A DNA stretch of 64,000 nucleotides from Dehalococcoidia bacterium (lineage in GTDB: Bacteria > Chloroflexota > Dehalococcoidia > Lucifugimonadales > SHYT01), in the NCBI GenBank assembly GCA_009692665.1, contig SHYT01000009.1:16906-80905 (forward strand), written 5' to 3'. Of this stretch, positions 10,318 to 22,758 are shown piece by piece (positions within the stretch are counted from its first letter, which is position 1; each line of letters opens with the position of its first letter). The position numbers and the translations under genes are program-made. The notes below the pieces were generated by a model. That model was not told where the DNA came from. It ran no database searches and saw only the letters and a list, made by a program, of their open reading frames with translations.

Positions 10318-12912
10318 GTGATTCCCTTACGGCTCACCTTGCGCAACTTCATGAGCTACCGTGACGCCGCTCCCACGCTGGAGCTGGAGGGCTTCCATAT
10401 TGTGTGCCTGTGCGGGGAGAACGGCCACGGCAAGTCCGCGCTGCTGGACGCCGTCACCTGGGCGCTCTGGGGCGCCGTTCGCGGCATGGTCACCGGCAGC
10501 CGCAGCCTGCGCACGGAAGAGCTCGTGCACGCAGGCCAGGCGGAGATGGAGGTCGCGCTGGAGTTCTTGGCTGGCGAGACGCGCTATCGCGTTGTCCGCA
10601 AGTACGGCCGGGCCTCCCACGGGCCCGCGGCTGGCGGCCTGCTGGACCTGCAAGTCGAGAACGGCCCATCGTGGCGCTCCATCAGCGAAAGCACCATGCC
10701 CGCCACGCAGCGCTCCCTAAACCGCATTCTCCAGATGGACTACGAGACGTTTGTGAACTCCGCATTCCTGCTGCAAGGCCAGACGGACCGCTTCACCCGC
10801 GCAGAGCCGTCCCGCCGCAAAGAAATCCTATGCGACATCCTTGGCCTCTCCCGCTACGACGAGCTTGCCCGCGAGAGCCGCGACCAGGCGCGGGATCTGC
10901 GCGTCCGTGCGGACGCCGCCGCCGCGGACGCCCGGCGCCTTTCGGAAGAGCTTGCCACGCGCCCCCAGGTGGAGCTTGACCTCGGCCTCGCACAGACCGC
11001 CGTCCGCACGCTCCACCCAAAAGTTGACGCCACCGCCAAACTAAAAGAGGTCGTCAGTCTGCGTCTCGCCCTCTTGGATCAGCGAGCCCCGGAGCAATCA
11101 CGACTCCAGCGAGAAGTCGGCACCAAGCAGTCGACACTGCAAGATTTCGAACGCCGCAGCCGCCGTCTGCAAGAGCAGCGCGCCTCATATGAAAATATTC
11201 TCCTGAATAAAGACGCAGTCCTCAAAGAGAAGGCGCAGTACCAGGACGGGATTAAGCAACTGCAAACGCTGGACAGCCTTGCACTCCGCTACCAAACGCT
11301 CCAGAACGATCTGCATACCCAGCAGCGCACCATAGAAGTTGCGAAGACCAGGCTGGAAGGCGAGATGAAGGCGGCCGAGCGTAAGGTTGCGGAGGTTTCC
11401 GTGAAGGCGGCCCAAGGCAGCACGCTCCAGGCGCAGCTCGTGGAAACACGGGACCGCCTTAAGGCGCTGGACACAGAAGAGTCGAGCGTCTTGGAGCGGC
11501 ATCAAGCATGGCAGACCGCGCAGGTGGAAACGCGGCGCCTCGAAGCTGAAACCAGAGCTATCACAGAAGAGGGCAAGCAGGTCCGCGCCCGGCTGGATAT
11601 CCTCCTGGCTGAGCCAAACCCCATGTGCCCGGTCTGCAAGACGCCGCTTGGCGTCGATGGCCGCAAGCACATCGAACAAGAAATGGAGACAACTATCCAG
11701 GCGCTCCGCCAGCGTTTCAGTGACGGCCAGAAAGCCTTCAAGGAAACGAATGCCCGCGCCGAAGCCCTGGCCAAAGAACTCGATGCCCTTACCAGAGACG
11801 TGCGCCGTCGCCGCGAGTCCACTACCCGCGAGGAGGGCCGGATCGCCCAGACACTCGCCGAGTCCGTTCTCGCGTCTAAAGAGCTCATGACCACACGGCA
11901 GGTCGTTGACCATGTACACACAACCATTACGCAGGGCAGTTACGCGCAAGAGGCGCGCGCCGCGCTGGAGCACGTGCAGGCTGAGCTTGGCGCCCTGGGC
12001 TATGACCCTGCGGCGCACCGCGAGTTACAGCAAGCGTGTGCCGTGCTGGCTGGCGTGCCGGAGAAAGCCCGCAGCTTAAGAGAAGCCGAGCAGCACCTGC
12101 CGGAAGTCCAGCACGATCTCGCGCTTGCCACACAGCAGATCGCCGACGCACAGCAGTCCTTGAAGGGCGACGAGGATGCTTTGCGCCACCTGGCAGAAGA
12201 GTTGCTCATCCGCCCGCAGATCGAAGCGGAGCTTGCGCGAGCAACTCAGGCCCACGTGTCCCTCCAGCAGCAGCACCAGTCCGCGCAAGCCCAATTCGTT
12301 CGCTGTGAGACACGTCTGGCAGACCTGGACACCAAGAAGCAGCAGCACGCCGAACTTTCGGCGCGCACCGGGGCACTCCAAACCGAACGCGACACGTACG
12401 AAGTGCTGGCTGAGGCGTTCGGCAAGAACGGTCTTCAGGCCATGCTGATTGACGAAGCCCTGCCGGAGATTGAGGAGGACGCCAACCAACTGCTGTCTCG
12501 CCTGACGGATGGCCGCATGCATCTCAAGCTGGAGACCCAGCGCAACACCAAACGCGGCGCCGCGCAGGAAACGCTCGATTTGCTCGTGGCCGACGAGCTG
12601 AGCACGCGTCCCTACGACCTGTTCTCCGGCGGTGAGGGGTTCCGCATCAACTTCGCCCTGCGCGTCGCCCTGGCACGCGTGTTGGCCCGGCGCGCCGGTG
12701 CCCCCCTGCGCACGCTCCTCATCGATGAAGGCTTTGGCACACAGGACGTGGCTGGCCGCGAGCGTTTGGTGTCAGCCATCCGCGCCATCCAGGACGACTT
12801 CGCGCTCATCATTGTCATTACACACTTGGAAGACTTGAAGGAAGCCTTTCCGGTGCGGATTGAGATCGAAAAGACGTCAGAAGCGGGATCCTCATTTCGC
12901 GTGGTCGCCTAA
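10318..12912 (+). CDS. sbcC: SbcC/Rad50-like ATPase of DNA repair
   Basis: SMC-type ATPase that normally works with the SbcD/Mre11 nuclease on DNA ends and hairpins. In 864 residues it shows Walker A GENGHGKSALLD near residue 38, long coiled coils with a zinc-hook CPVC near residue 437, the ABC signature FSGGEGFR and Walker B TLLIDEGFG near the end. Start is GTG 10318 with CGGAGG about 11 bases upstream. No sbcD lies next to it, which is unusual since the two are commonly adjacent. A TATACT at 10279-10284 may be its -10 element. Confidence 0.92.
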   Translation: MIPLRLTLRNFMSYRDAAPTLELEGFHIVCLCGENGHGKSALLDAVTWALWGAVRGMVTGSRSLRTEELVHAGQAEMEVALEFLAGETRYRVVRKYGRASHGPAAGGLLDLQVENGPSWRSISESTMPATQRSLNRILQMDYETFVNSAFLLQGQTDRFTRAEPSRRKEILCDILGLSRYDELARESRDQARDLRVRADAAAADARRLSEELATRPQVELDLGLAQTAVRTLHPKVDATAKLKEVVSLRLALLDQRAPEQSRLQREVGTKQSTLQDFERRSRRLQEQRASYENILLNKDAVLKEKAQYQDGIKQLQTLDSLALRYQTLQNDLHTQQRTIEVAKTRLEGEMKAAERKVAEVSVKAAQGSTLQAQLVETRDRLKALDTEESSVLERHQAWQTAQVETRRLEAETRAITEEGKQVRARLDILLAEPNPMCPVCKTPLGVDGRKHIEQEMETTIQALRQRFSDGQKAFKETNARAEALAKELDALTRDVRRRRESTTREEGRIAQTLAESVLASKELMTTRQVVDHVHTTITQGSYAQEARAALEHVQAELGALGYDPAAHRELQQACAVLAGVPEKARSLREAEQHLPEVQHDLALATQQIADAQQSLKGDEDALRHLAEELLIRPQIEAELARATQAHVSLQQQHQSAQAQFVRCETRLADLDTKKQQHAELSARTGALQTERDTYEVLAEAFGKNGLQAMLIDEALPEIEEDANQLLSRLTDGRMHLKLETQRNTKRGAAQETLDLLVADELSTRPYDLFSGGEGFRINFALRVALARVLARRAGAPLRTLLIDEGFGTQDVAGRERLVSAIRAIQDDFALIIVITHLEDLKEAFPVRIEIEKTSEAGSSFRVVA

Positions 12913-13338
12913 CGGCAGCGTTGTGACGCTTGTGCTTTACCTTTACACTTTTCTTATACTTAGGGCGGAAAAGTCCCTTGCAGTGTGGACAACTTTGGAA
13001 CGTTATTTCAAGTGAAACACGGATCTTTAGCTGCGTTTCCAGGTGGTTACCATGCAAAATACCTTTGGCGTGATTGTGATGCTTCCTTTACCTGATCTTC
13101 CAAGACTTCTTGTCCCAGACCTCTCCGCCAGCACTCCGCAATAGTAATCCCTCTCTTCGCGCTCATCAGATGTGGCCTGTTCCGCTTCTAGCTGCTATCT
13201 TCCGCTTCGAACTGTACTTCCTTGGCGTTATCTACCCTTTCAACACCCTTATCATCTCTATCACTAAAACTCTAGGTATCTAAGCAACTAACGAGTTCTC
13301 TAAAGAACGAGACTATAATGGCGTTGTGGACAATGTGG
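12913..13338. other. AT-richer gap between convergent genes
   Basis: No convincing ORF. It holds TGTGGACAA at 12984 and 13325, each one mismatch from a DnaA box, a TATACT at about 12953, a TATAAT at 13314-13319 and a small inverted repeat GTTCT-CTAA-AGAAC at 13295-13308. Part of it is strikingly pyrimidine-rich. I could not match tmRNA, RNase P, SRP or 6S RNA features. Confidence 0.5.
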
Positions 13339-13375
13339 AAAGAAAAGAGGACTCGGCTTGAGTCCTCTTTTCTTT
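13339..13375 (-). terminator. gyrB terminator
   Basis: Sixteen-base perfect stem, AAAGAAAAGAGGACTC against GAGTCCTCTTTTCTTT, with a 5-base loop. T-rich on both strands, so it may act in both directions. It lies 25 bp past the gyrB stop. Confidence 0.9.
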
Positions 13376-13399
13376 GTGTATCGAGAGGGCTAGTAAGTT

Positions 13400-17187
<3,788 letters not shown>

Positions 17188-17373
17188 AGGCGACTCCGAA
17201 TACGCTGATGCACGAAGCTGTTTTCAGGGGAAATTCGGCAGTGCAAGGCCATCACGCCAAAAGTGGAAAGCCATACCCAGCAGAACGCCCGTTCTGCCCG
17301 CTGCAAAGCGTTCGGCAGCGGCCCTGCAAACGGTATACTAGACGAATTGACCGTCAAGAGCTAGGAGTACCCA

Positions 17374-17796
17374 ATGGCCCTCATCATCCTCATCGTGCTC
17401 GCTTTTTGGGGCGGCAGCGTCATGTACGCTCTCCTCTACGCTCGAGAACACCTTAGTGAAGAAGCCCTCGCCGAGGGCAGCGCCCACTCCCAGCGACAGC
17501 AGGTCACCGGCAGGCTCATTGCATTCGGGGCCGCCACTGTTGGCATTCTCAGCGTTGGCGGTATGACCTCCGCCATTGCCGGCCCTGCCAAAGGCGCACT
17601 CTGGCCCATCATCGGCGTAGCGCTTGTGGCCTGCGCCGTACCTCTGACCCTGCCCGCTGGCAAGCTCCTGGGCGTCAAGTTGACCGCAGAACGACTGGTT
17701 GGTGCCTCCATGGCGCTGACAATGGTGACCGCAGTGGGCCTGGCCATCTACTTCATGGTGCGGATATTCCTGAGTAACCCGGAGATTTTGGGTTAA
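17374..17796 (+). CDS. small membrane protein, function unknown
   Basis: 140 residues with hydrophobic segments at about 2-22, 46-68, 73-93 and 112-133. After the first segment comes a charged, Glu-rich stretch (REHLSEEALAEG). TAGGAG lies 8 bases before the ATG. It is divergent from the preceding membrane-protein gene. Weak resemblance to proteins near terminal oxidases is suggested only by the adjacent cox cluster. Confidence 0.72.
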   Translation: MALIILIVLAFWGGSVMYALLYAREHLSEEALAEGSAHSQRQQVTGRLIAFGAATVGILSVGGMTSAIAGPAKGALWPIIGVALVACAVPLTLPAGKLLGVKLTAERLVGASMALTMVTAVGLAIYFMVRIFLSNPEILG

Positions 17797-17889
17797 AGTG
17801 GTGGCTGCGCCGTTCTAAAAGAACAAAGCTTTTTGCAGAATATGTCGTCGCGTGCTATTTTGTTATGAAACTGCGAAGTAATCCTAGCC

Positions 17890-17931
17890 GGCATCACTAG
17901 CAACATTCGGCGAGCGCTAGTGAGAGATGCC
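17890..17931. other. inverted repeat in a 314-bp gene-free stretch
   Basis: The stretch 17797-18110 holds no supported gene. GGCATCACTAGC at 17890 pairs with GCTAGT and ATGCC at 17916-17931, with a short bulge. It lies between the 3' ends of a plus-strand gene and ctaB, so it may serve as a terminator, though no T-run is seen. Confidence 0.35.
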
Positions 17932-18110
17932 TTACTCCGCGACTGGAAGCAGGCGGGACGCGCGGCCCCCTCCACTGCTACGGGCATCCTCTACGCGCTC
18001 AAGCAGAACATAGTTGGACGGCGTCTGGGTGCGCTTTCGGCAACGGACATGCAGACGGGGGCAATCGCTTTGCGCCAATCGTTGGGACTTTAGGCGGGCG
18101 CGCTGGAAAT

Positions 18111-19052
18111 CTACCCCACAAACCACACGCGGTCCAGCACCAGCCCCAGGAAAATGAGCGACAGGTACAGCGTGGAGTATTTGTAGAGTCGGCGCACCCG
18201 CTTCTCAGACGGGTCGTGGTGCACCGCGTAGGCCATCTGCAAGAATGGCAGGCCGAGCACAAGCGCCGACCCAAGATACAGCCAGCCAAACAATCCCAAC
18301 GCAGCGGGCAGCAGCGTCACGCCCAGCATATACCACGTATAAATCAGCATCTGTGACGTCGTCTCTTTATCTCCGCTTACCACGGGCAGCATGGGCACCT
18401 GCGCGCGCGCGTAGTCTTCCTTCGTTAGCAGCGCCAGAGCCCATGCGTGCGGCGGCGTCCAGAAGAAGATGATCAGGAACAGGAACACTGCGGCTGGCTC
18501 CAGCGTGCCTGTCACCGCCGTCCAACCTATGAGGGGCGGGAACGCGCCCGCGGCGCCGCCCACCACAATGTTCTGCGGCGTGCGCCGCTTTAAGTACCAG
18601 CTATAGAAAAACACGTAGTACACAAACGCAATCGCAGAGAGCGCCGCGCTCAGCACGTTCACGTACACCGCAAACAACCAAATAGAAATCGCACCAAGCG
18701 CGATGCCGTAGATCAGCGCGCTCGTGTCGCGCACGCGAGAGGCCGGCAGCGGCCGCTTGCGCGTGCGGTCCATAAGCTGGTCAATGTCCCGGTCCAGCCA
18801 CGAGTTCAATGTGCTCGCGCCACCCGCGCACAGGTATCCCGCGAGCAGCGTGATGAGCGCTACCTGCCAGGACACGCTTCCGCGTCCTGCTGCGAGCATC
18901 CCCGCCAGTGTCGTGACCAGCAGCAGCACAATAATGTTGGGCTTTGTTAGCGCCAGGTACGCCAGTACCGTCTTCAGCGGCGATGCGGAGTGCACAGAGC
19001 GAGGCGCGCCATCTACCGGAGACACAGGAACGCTTGATGGTTGCTTACGCAT
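18111..19052 (-). CDS. ctaB: protoheme IX farnesyltransferase (heme O synthase)
   Basis: Integral membrane UbiA-family enzyme that adds a farnesyl group to heme B to give heme O, the first step to heme A for cytochrome oxidase. The Asp-rich motif LNSWLDRDIDQLMDRTRKRP and the second motif TKEDYARAQVPMLP are present, with about eight membrane segments. Start MRKQPSS at 19052 has GGAGG about 9 bases upstream and overlaps the ctaA end by 8 bp. 313 residues, normal for the family. Confidence 0.95.
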   Translation of the reverse strand: MRKQPSSVPVSPVDGAPRSVHSASPLKTVLAYLALTKPNIIVLLLVTTLAGMLAAGRGSVSWQVALITLLAGYLCAGGASTLNSWLDRDIDQLMDRTRKRPLPASRVRDTSALIYGIALGAISIWLFAVYVNVLSAALSAIAFVYYVFFYSWYLKRRTPQNIVVGGAAGAFPPLIGWTAVTGTLEPAAVFLFLIIFFWTPPHAWALALLTKEDYARAQVPMLPVVSGDKETTSQMLIYTWYMLGVTLLPAALGLFGWLYLGSALVLGLPFLQMAYAVHHDPSEKRVRRLYKYSTLYLSLIFLGLVLDRVWFVG

Positions 19053-20028
19053 CCGCGCGCCTCCACACAGTTCCAACCAGCAGCACCACGCTGCCAAACA
19101 CCAGCGAGGCCGTGATCAGATGGCCTAGGCGCGCCCAGTCTGGCAATTGGAACAGCACGTTGCCTGCGCCCAGCGCGACCGGCACCGCCATCAGCGTGAA
19201 CATGATGGACGCCAGCCACTTGAGCCGCCGAGTTGGCAGATCAAGCCGCCACGTCAGCCACACCGTGAGCACTGCCGCCAGTGCAACCACCCCAGCGGCG
19301 TACCGGTGCAGCATATGAATATCCTGCAACCTGCGTCCTGCTCCCACTGGCGTGTCACACAGCGGGAAGCCCAAGCACGCCAGTGACGCCCCAGAACGAT
19401 AGACATACGAGCCGGTCAACAAAAGCACGTACGTTAGGAGCAGCAAAATGAGCGCGGCGCGGCGGTACCGTCCCGCATTGGCGTGTCGCGCCAGCGCGTA
19501 CCGGACGCGGTTCGCGAACCCCGTGCTCCACGGGGATGTGCCCGACACAATGAGCGCCAGCGTGCCTACCAGCGCCATCGCAATTCCCGTGTGTGCCAGC
19601 GCCACGCCTGGGCTGAGCTCAGTCTGCACCGTTGCTGCGCCAAAGAGAGCCTGCACCACCAGCAGCACAAAGCTCAATACCAGCAGCGCAAATTCGCGGC
19701 TCATCCGGTACCGCGCGTACCCGGTGATAAGCAAAAAGACCGTGAAGACAGAGAGCAAGCTCACGGACAGTCGGTGCGAATACTCCGTCCACGCCTTAAT
19801 GTCTGGTGGAGGAATGATATGCCCGTGGCACAGCGGCCAGTCCGGGCATCCTAGGCCGGAGCCCGTCACGCGCACAATCCCGCCGGCAATGACTACCCCC
19901 AGCGCGCTGACGAACGCCATAACGGCAAACGCTGGAAACCAATGGGCAAGACCGGAGGGAGATGCTTGATCAGGGGCTATGGGTGCTCGACCCCCAATTG
20001 GTCGCCTGGCAGAGGACGCTTTATCCAC
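19045..20028 (-). CDS. ctaA: heme A synthase
   Basis: Converts heme O to heme A by oxidising a methyl group. The 327-residue protein has eight predicted membrane segments and the paired cysteines GCPDWPLCHG (first half) and CLGFPLC (second half) found in one CtaA class. The heme-ligating histidines lie in EYSHRLS, AHTG and LHRYAAG. It directly precedes ctaB in the minus-strand oxidase cluster. Confidence 0.94.
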   Translation of the reverse strand: MDKASSARRPIGGRAPIAPDQASPSGLAHWFPAFAVMAFVSALGVVIAGGIVRVTGSGLGCPDWPLCHGHIIPPPDIKAWTEYSHRLSVSLLSVFTVFLLITGYARYRMSREFALLVLSFVLLVVQALFGAATVQTELSPGVALAHTGIAMALVGTLALIVSGTSPWSTGFANRVRYALARHANAGRYRRAALILLLLTYVLLLTGSYVYRSGASLACLGFPLCDTPVGAGRRLQDIHMLHRYAAGVVALAAVLTVWLTWRLDLPTRRLKWLASIMFTLMAVPVALGAGNVLFQLPDWARLGHLITASLVFGSVVLLVGTVWRRADA

Positions 20029-20060
20029 GAGACTCCTACATCACGCTACCGGGAATAATC

Positions 20061-20390
20061 TCAGGAAGATGCGCTTTGCAGCGCGTAGACCACACCCGCT
20101 ATCACCATCGCACCGGGCAACAGGCTCCACAACAGCTCCATGCCTCGGTTTGTGCGCATGGTGGAGCTTTGACCGGTAGGTTTAACCTGAAACGCGCTAC
20201 GCATCACGAGCACTTGGCTGAGGGTCACCAGCAGCAGCGATACTACGAACAGCCCGCGCAGCGCCGTCCCGGCAACGCCCTGCGTCGCCTGCAAGTTGGC
20301 CGGCAGCGGTCCAAACGATGTCGCAACCACACTCGCTACGGCAATGGCCACGCCAACGAGAAAGAGAAGGCCAATCTGCCGATTAAGCAT
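20061..20390 (-). CDS. small membrane protein of the oxidase cluster
   Basis: 109 residues with hydrophobic segments at about 5-25, 43-62 and 85-105. The last segment, MELLWSLLPGAMVIAGVVYAL, resembles the second transmembrane helix of oxidase subunit II, which starts with a similar E-x-L-W-x-x-x-P pattern. There is no CuA domain. It lies directly upstream of ctaA on the same strand. An accessory or assembly role is inferred from context only. Confidence 0.6.
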   Translation of the reverse strand: MLNRQIGLLFLVGVAIAVASVVATSFGPLPANLQATQGVAGTALRGLFVVSLLLVTLSQVLVMRSAFQVKPTGQSSTMRTNRGMELLWSLLPGAMVIAGVVYALQSASS

Positions 20391-20507
20391 ACGTAGCGCC
20401 TATGCCTCTGACTACCATGCGGGATGTAGCTTCTTAGTATACCCTAAGGTCATCAGTCAGAACGTAAAAATGATCGGGGCTAGGCGAGCCTCTAACGTTA
20501 AATATCG

Positions 20508-20513
20508 TATAAT
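20508..20513 (+). promoter_or_regulatory. -10 element for the 63-residue membrane protein
   Basis: A perfect TATAAT about 60 bp upstream of the ATG at 20573. No good -35 is visible 17 bp upstream. Confidence 0.35.
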
Positions 20514-20572
20514 GAAAACTCGATTCCATGCTTAGTAGCTGCCCGTTTTATTAGGTAAAGGAGCCCGACACA

Positions 20573-20764
20573 ATGGACCGCAATATTCCTGTTTGGATGC
20601 CACTCGCATCGGTGCTCGTCGTTGGCCTTATGCTCGGCACCCTCGGCATGGTATTCACCATCCTGGGCAAAGTGCCGACCATTATCATGGGCGTTGGGCT
20701 AACCTGTGGCGTCCCTGTCGTTGGCTGGTTGCTCACGCGCACCAGCCAACCCAGCGCGCACTAA
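20573..20764 (+). CDS. 63-residue two-helix membrane protein
   Basis: Two hydrophobic segments (about 8-30 and 35-54) and little else. AAAGGAGCC lies about 9 bases before the ATG, and a very strong terminator follows, so it looks like a single-gene transcription unit pointing against the surrounding cox genes. Function unknown. A small oxidase accessory subunit is possible by position. Confidence 0.6.
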   Translation: MDRNIPVWMPLASVLVVGLMLGTLGMVFTILGKVPTIIMGVGLTCGVPVVGWLLTRTSQPSAH

Positions 20765-20787
20765 GAGAAGCCGCCACCGTATCAAAG

Positions 20788-20823
20788 AAAGCGCTCCGTC
20801 CTCTCGAGAGGACGGAGCGCTTT
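20788..20823 (+). terminator. perfect 36-base palindrome terminator
   Basis: AAAGCGCTCCGTCCTC and GAGGACGGAGCGCTTT around a TCGA loop. It is symmetric, so it may serve both the small plus-strand gene and ctaG arriving from the minus strand. Confidence 0.85.
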
Positions 20824-20887
20824 CACGTCTCCTTAAGAATACGAACCCGCCCCGTCTTTGCACAGGCCATAGCCAAGCGGTGGGATA

Positions 20888-21685
20888 TTAGCGCCCCCGG
20901 ACTTTAACCTCTTCCTTTTCCGCCTGTCCAAACCACACAAAGAAAATCGCGGCCATTGCGCCAAACAGGATAAAGCTCATCGGCACCGACATGATGAGCC
21001 CTGCCATCTGCTGGTCCTGCACCGGGGTCACGAATTGCCACACGCGCGGGGCATTCACGTAGGTTGCATACCAGGGGACTTGCGAGAAGGTCAAGAACGC
21101 GCCAAGAGGAATCTGCGGGAACTTCACCACAAACAGGTACAGCAGTTGTCCCCCTGACGACATGGCCGGGAACTCGGGCAGCGGGCTCAACATCGGCCAC
21201 CAGAACAGCAGCGATGCAATCAGCAGAATCATGTGCTGCACTATATGCGTCCAGTGGATGTGCAATGCCAGTTCGTAAATAGGCGGCACGTGCATAGCCA
21301 TGAGCACCACATTGAAGATCGCGCCGGCAACGATCGGATTCGTGACGCACCGCATCACTGGCTGCATAAACCCCAGCGTTGTCACCGGACGCAGCAGCCA
21401 CGGGGGCATCCCTGCAAGCAACAGCGGCGCGGCCACTAGGATGATCAGCATGTGCTGGATCATATGCGCGCTGAACAAGAAATGTTCGCTCAAGTCGTGA
21501 AGCGCTGTTCCTTCGGCAAGGGCAATGACCAGCAGCCCGCACGTGAAAAGGACAGCTCTGCGGCGGTCAAAATGGTCCGCCCAGCTAAACTGCTTCCGCA
21601 ATGGCTCCACGGCAACCAGATAAAGCCCCTGGACCATCAACAGGAAAGCAATGACATCAGGATGCCAATGCGTTATCGGTACCAC
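20888..21685 (-). CDS. ctaG: CtaG-type cytochrome c oxidase assembly factor
   Basis: Membrane protein of the caa3_CtaG family, thought to help copper insertion into oxidase. The sequence shows about seven membrane segments and the His-rich motifs SAHMIQHMLI and HWTHIVQHMILL typical of the family. GTG 21685 is chosen because GGGGAAGGG lies about 7 bases upstream; the frame stays open further upstream (to 21772) but overlaps coxD without family sequence. 265 residues. Confidence 0.87.
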   Translation of the reverse strand: MVPITHWHPDVIAFLLMVQGLYLVAVEPLRKQFSWADHFDRRRAVLFTCGLLVIALAEGTALHDLSEHFLFSAHMIQHMLIILVAAPLLLAGMPPWLLRPVTTLGFMQPVMRCVTNPIVAGAIFNVVLMAMHVPPIYELALHIHWTHIVQHMILLIASLLFWWPMLSPLPEFPAMSSGGQLLYLFVVKFPQIPLGAFLTFSQVPWYATYVNAPRVWQFVTPVQDQQMAGLIMSVPMSFILFGAMAAIFFVWFGQAEKEEVKVRGR

Positions 21686-21734
21686 AACGCACACCCTTCC
21701 CCACACGCAATCAGGCCGCTGACTGAGCCGTGGC

Positions 21735-22067
21735 CTACGGCCTGAGCAGCAACCCCTTATGGAATAACCCAATGAGTGCGGTCACCACGGCAAGGGCCAG
21801 TACAAGACCGCCCACAAAGACCCACGCCAGCAGTCTGGCATCGAATCGCAGGTGCATGTAGAACATGACCACCAGCGCAAACTTAATAACAGACAGGATA
21901 AAGAATATCGGGATCACCACGGAATGCAGGGCCTGCACGTAGAAAATCCCCACTTCGAGCATCGTGATGAGAACCAGCGTCGTCGCAATCTTTGCGTACG
22001 TCGCCGGCGTGGGGTGTTGCCGTTCTCCGGAGTGATGTGCTGCCGCTGGCGAGTTCCCGTGAGCCAT
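21735..22067 (-). CDS. coxD: cytochrome c oxidase subunit IV
   Basis: 110-residue subunit of the prokaryotic COX4 (CtaF) type, with three membrane segments after a His/Pro-rich N-terminus. The segment VIKFALVVMFYMHLRFD is characteristic. It lies between coxC and ctaG on the same strand. Confidence 0.9.
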   Translation of the reverse strand: MAHGNSPAAAHHSGERQHPTPATYAKIATTLVLITMLEVGIFYVQALHSVVIPIFFILSVIKFALVVMFYMHLRFDARLLAWVFVGGLVLALAVVTALIGLFHKGLLLRP

Positions 22068-22110
22068 CTTTGATGCTCCTCAGTCAGTGTCGTTCAATAT
22101 GCTCTGATGC

Positions 22111-22728
22111 TTACTTGCCGACGCCCGGGCCCAGTGCAACCCCCGTCAGATAGATCACCGTGAAAATGACAATCCACACGATATCAACGAAGTGCCAGTA
22201 CAGGCCGGCAAGGTCCACAGCAAGGTTCTTGTCCGCTCCCAGCTTTCCCCGTAGCGACAAGAAGAACAGCGTGAGCAGCCACACGACGCCTATGGTCACG
22301 TGCGCGCCGTGGAATCCCGTTAGCGTGAAGAACGTGGTGCCAAAGAGGTTCGTGCGAGGCGTCAGCCCTTCGTGGACGAAGTGCTGAAACTCGAACACCT
22401 GAAATCCCAAGAACGTCGAGCCCAATACCGCCGTGCAGAACACCCAGACGCGGAACGCTTTGTAATCGCCACGCGTGTGCGCCGCCAGCGACAGCACGAA
22501 CATGAAGCTGCTCAGCAACAGCACGAACGTGCTTACAGAGGTCACAGGGATGTCGAGGATATCGTGCGGGTATGGCCCTACCACGCTCCGTCCGAAGTAG
22601 ATCAGATAGGTGGCGATGAGCGAGCCAAAGAACAGACAGTCAGACGCCAGGAAGACCCACATAAGAAGCTTCCGGTTGTCGATGCCTGTGACCGTTGGAT
22701 GTTCCGGCGCGTGCGCTACCTGACTCAA
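22111..22728 (-). CDS. coxC: cytochrome c oxidase subunit III
   Basis: 205-residue membrane subunit with five visible segments, the short bacterial form. Family motifs include FLASDCLFFGSLIATYL, the FHGAHVTIG segment and WHFVDIVWIVIF near the C-terminus. It follows coxA by 30 bp. Confidence 0.95.
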   Translation of the reverse strand: MSQVAHAPEHPTVTGIDNRKLLMWVFLASDCLFFGSLIATYLIYFGRSVVGPYPHDILDIPVTSVSTFVLLLSSFMFVLSLAAHTRGDYKAFRVWVFCTAVLGSTFLGFQVFEFQHFVHEGLTPRTNLFGTTFFTLTGFHGAHVTIGVVWLLTLFFLSLRGKLGADKNLAVDLAGLYWHFVDIVWIVIFTVIYLTGVALGPGVGK

Positions 22729-22758
22729 GGTATGCCTTCCTTCTTAGTAGGTTTGCCC

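Noticed and set aside
12913..13338. Chromosome origin at the gyrB gap
   Set aside because: Only two near-miss DnaA boxes, no dnaA or dnaN nearby, and no AT-rich unwinding repeats; kept only as an unexplained gap.
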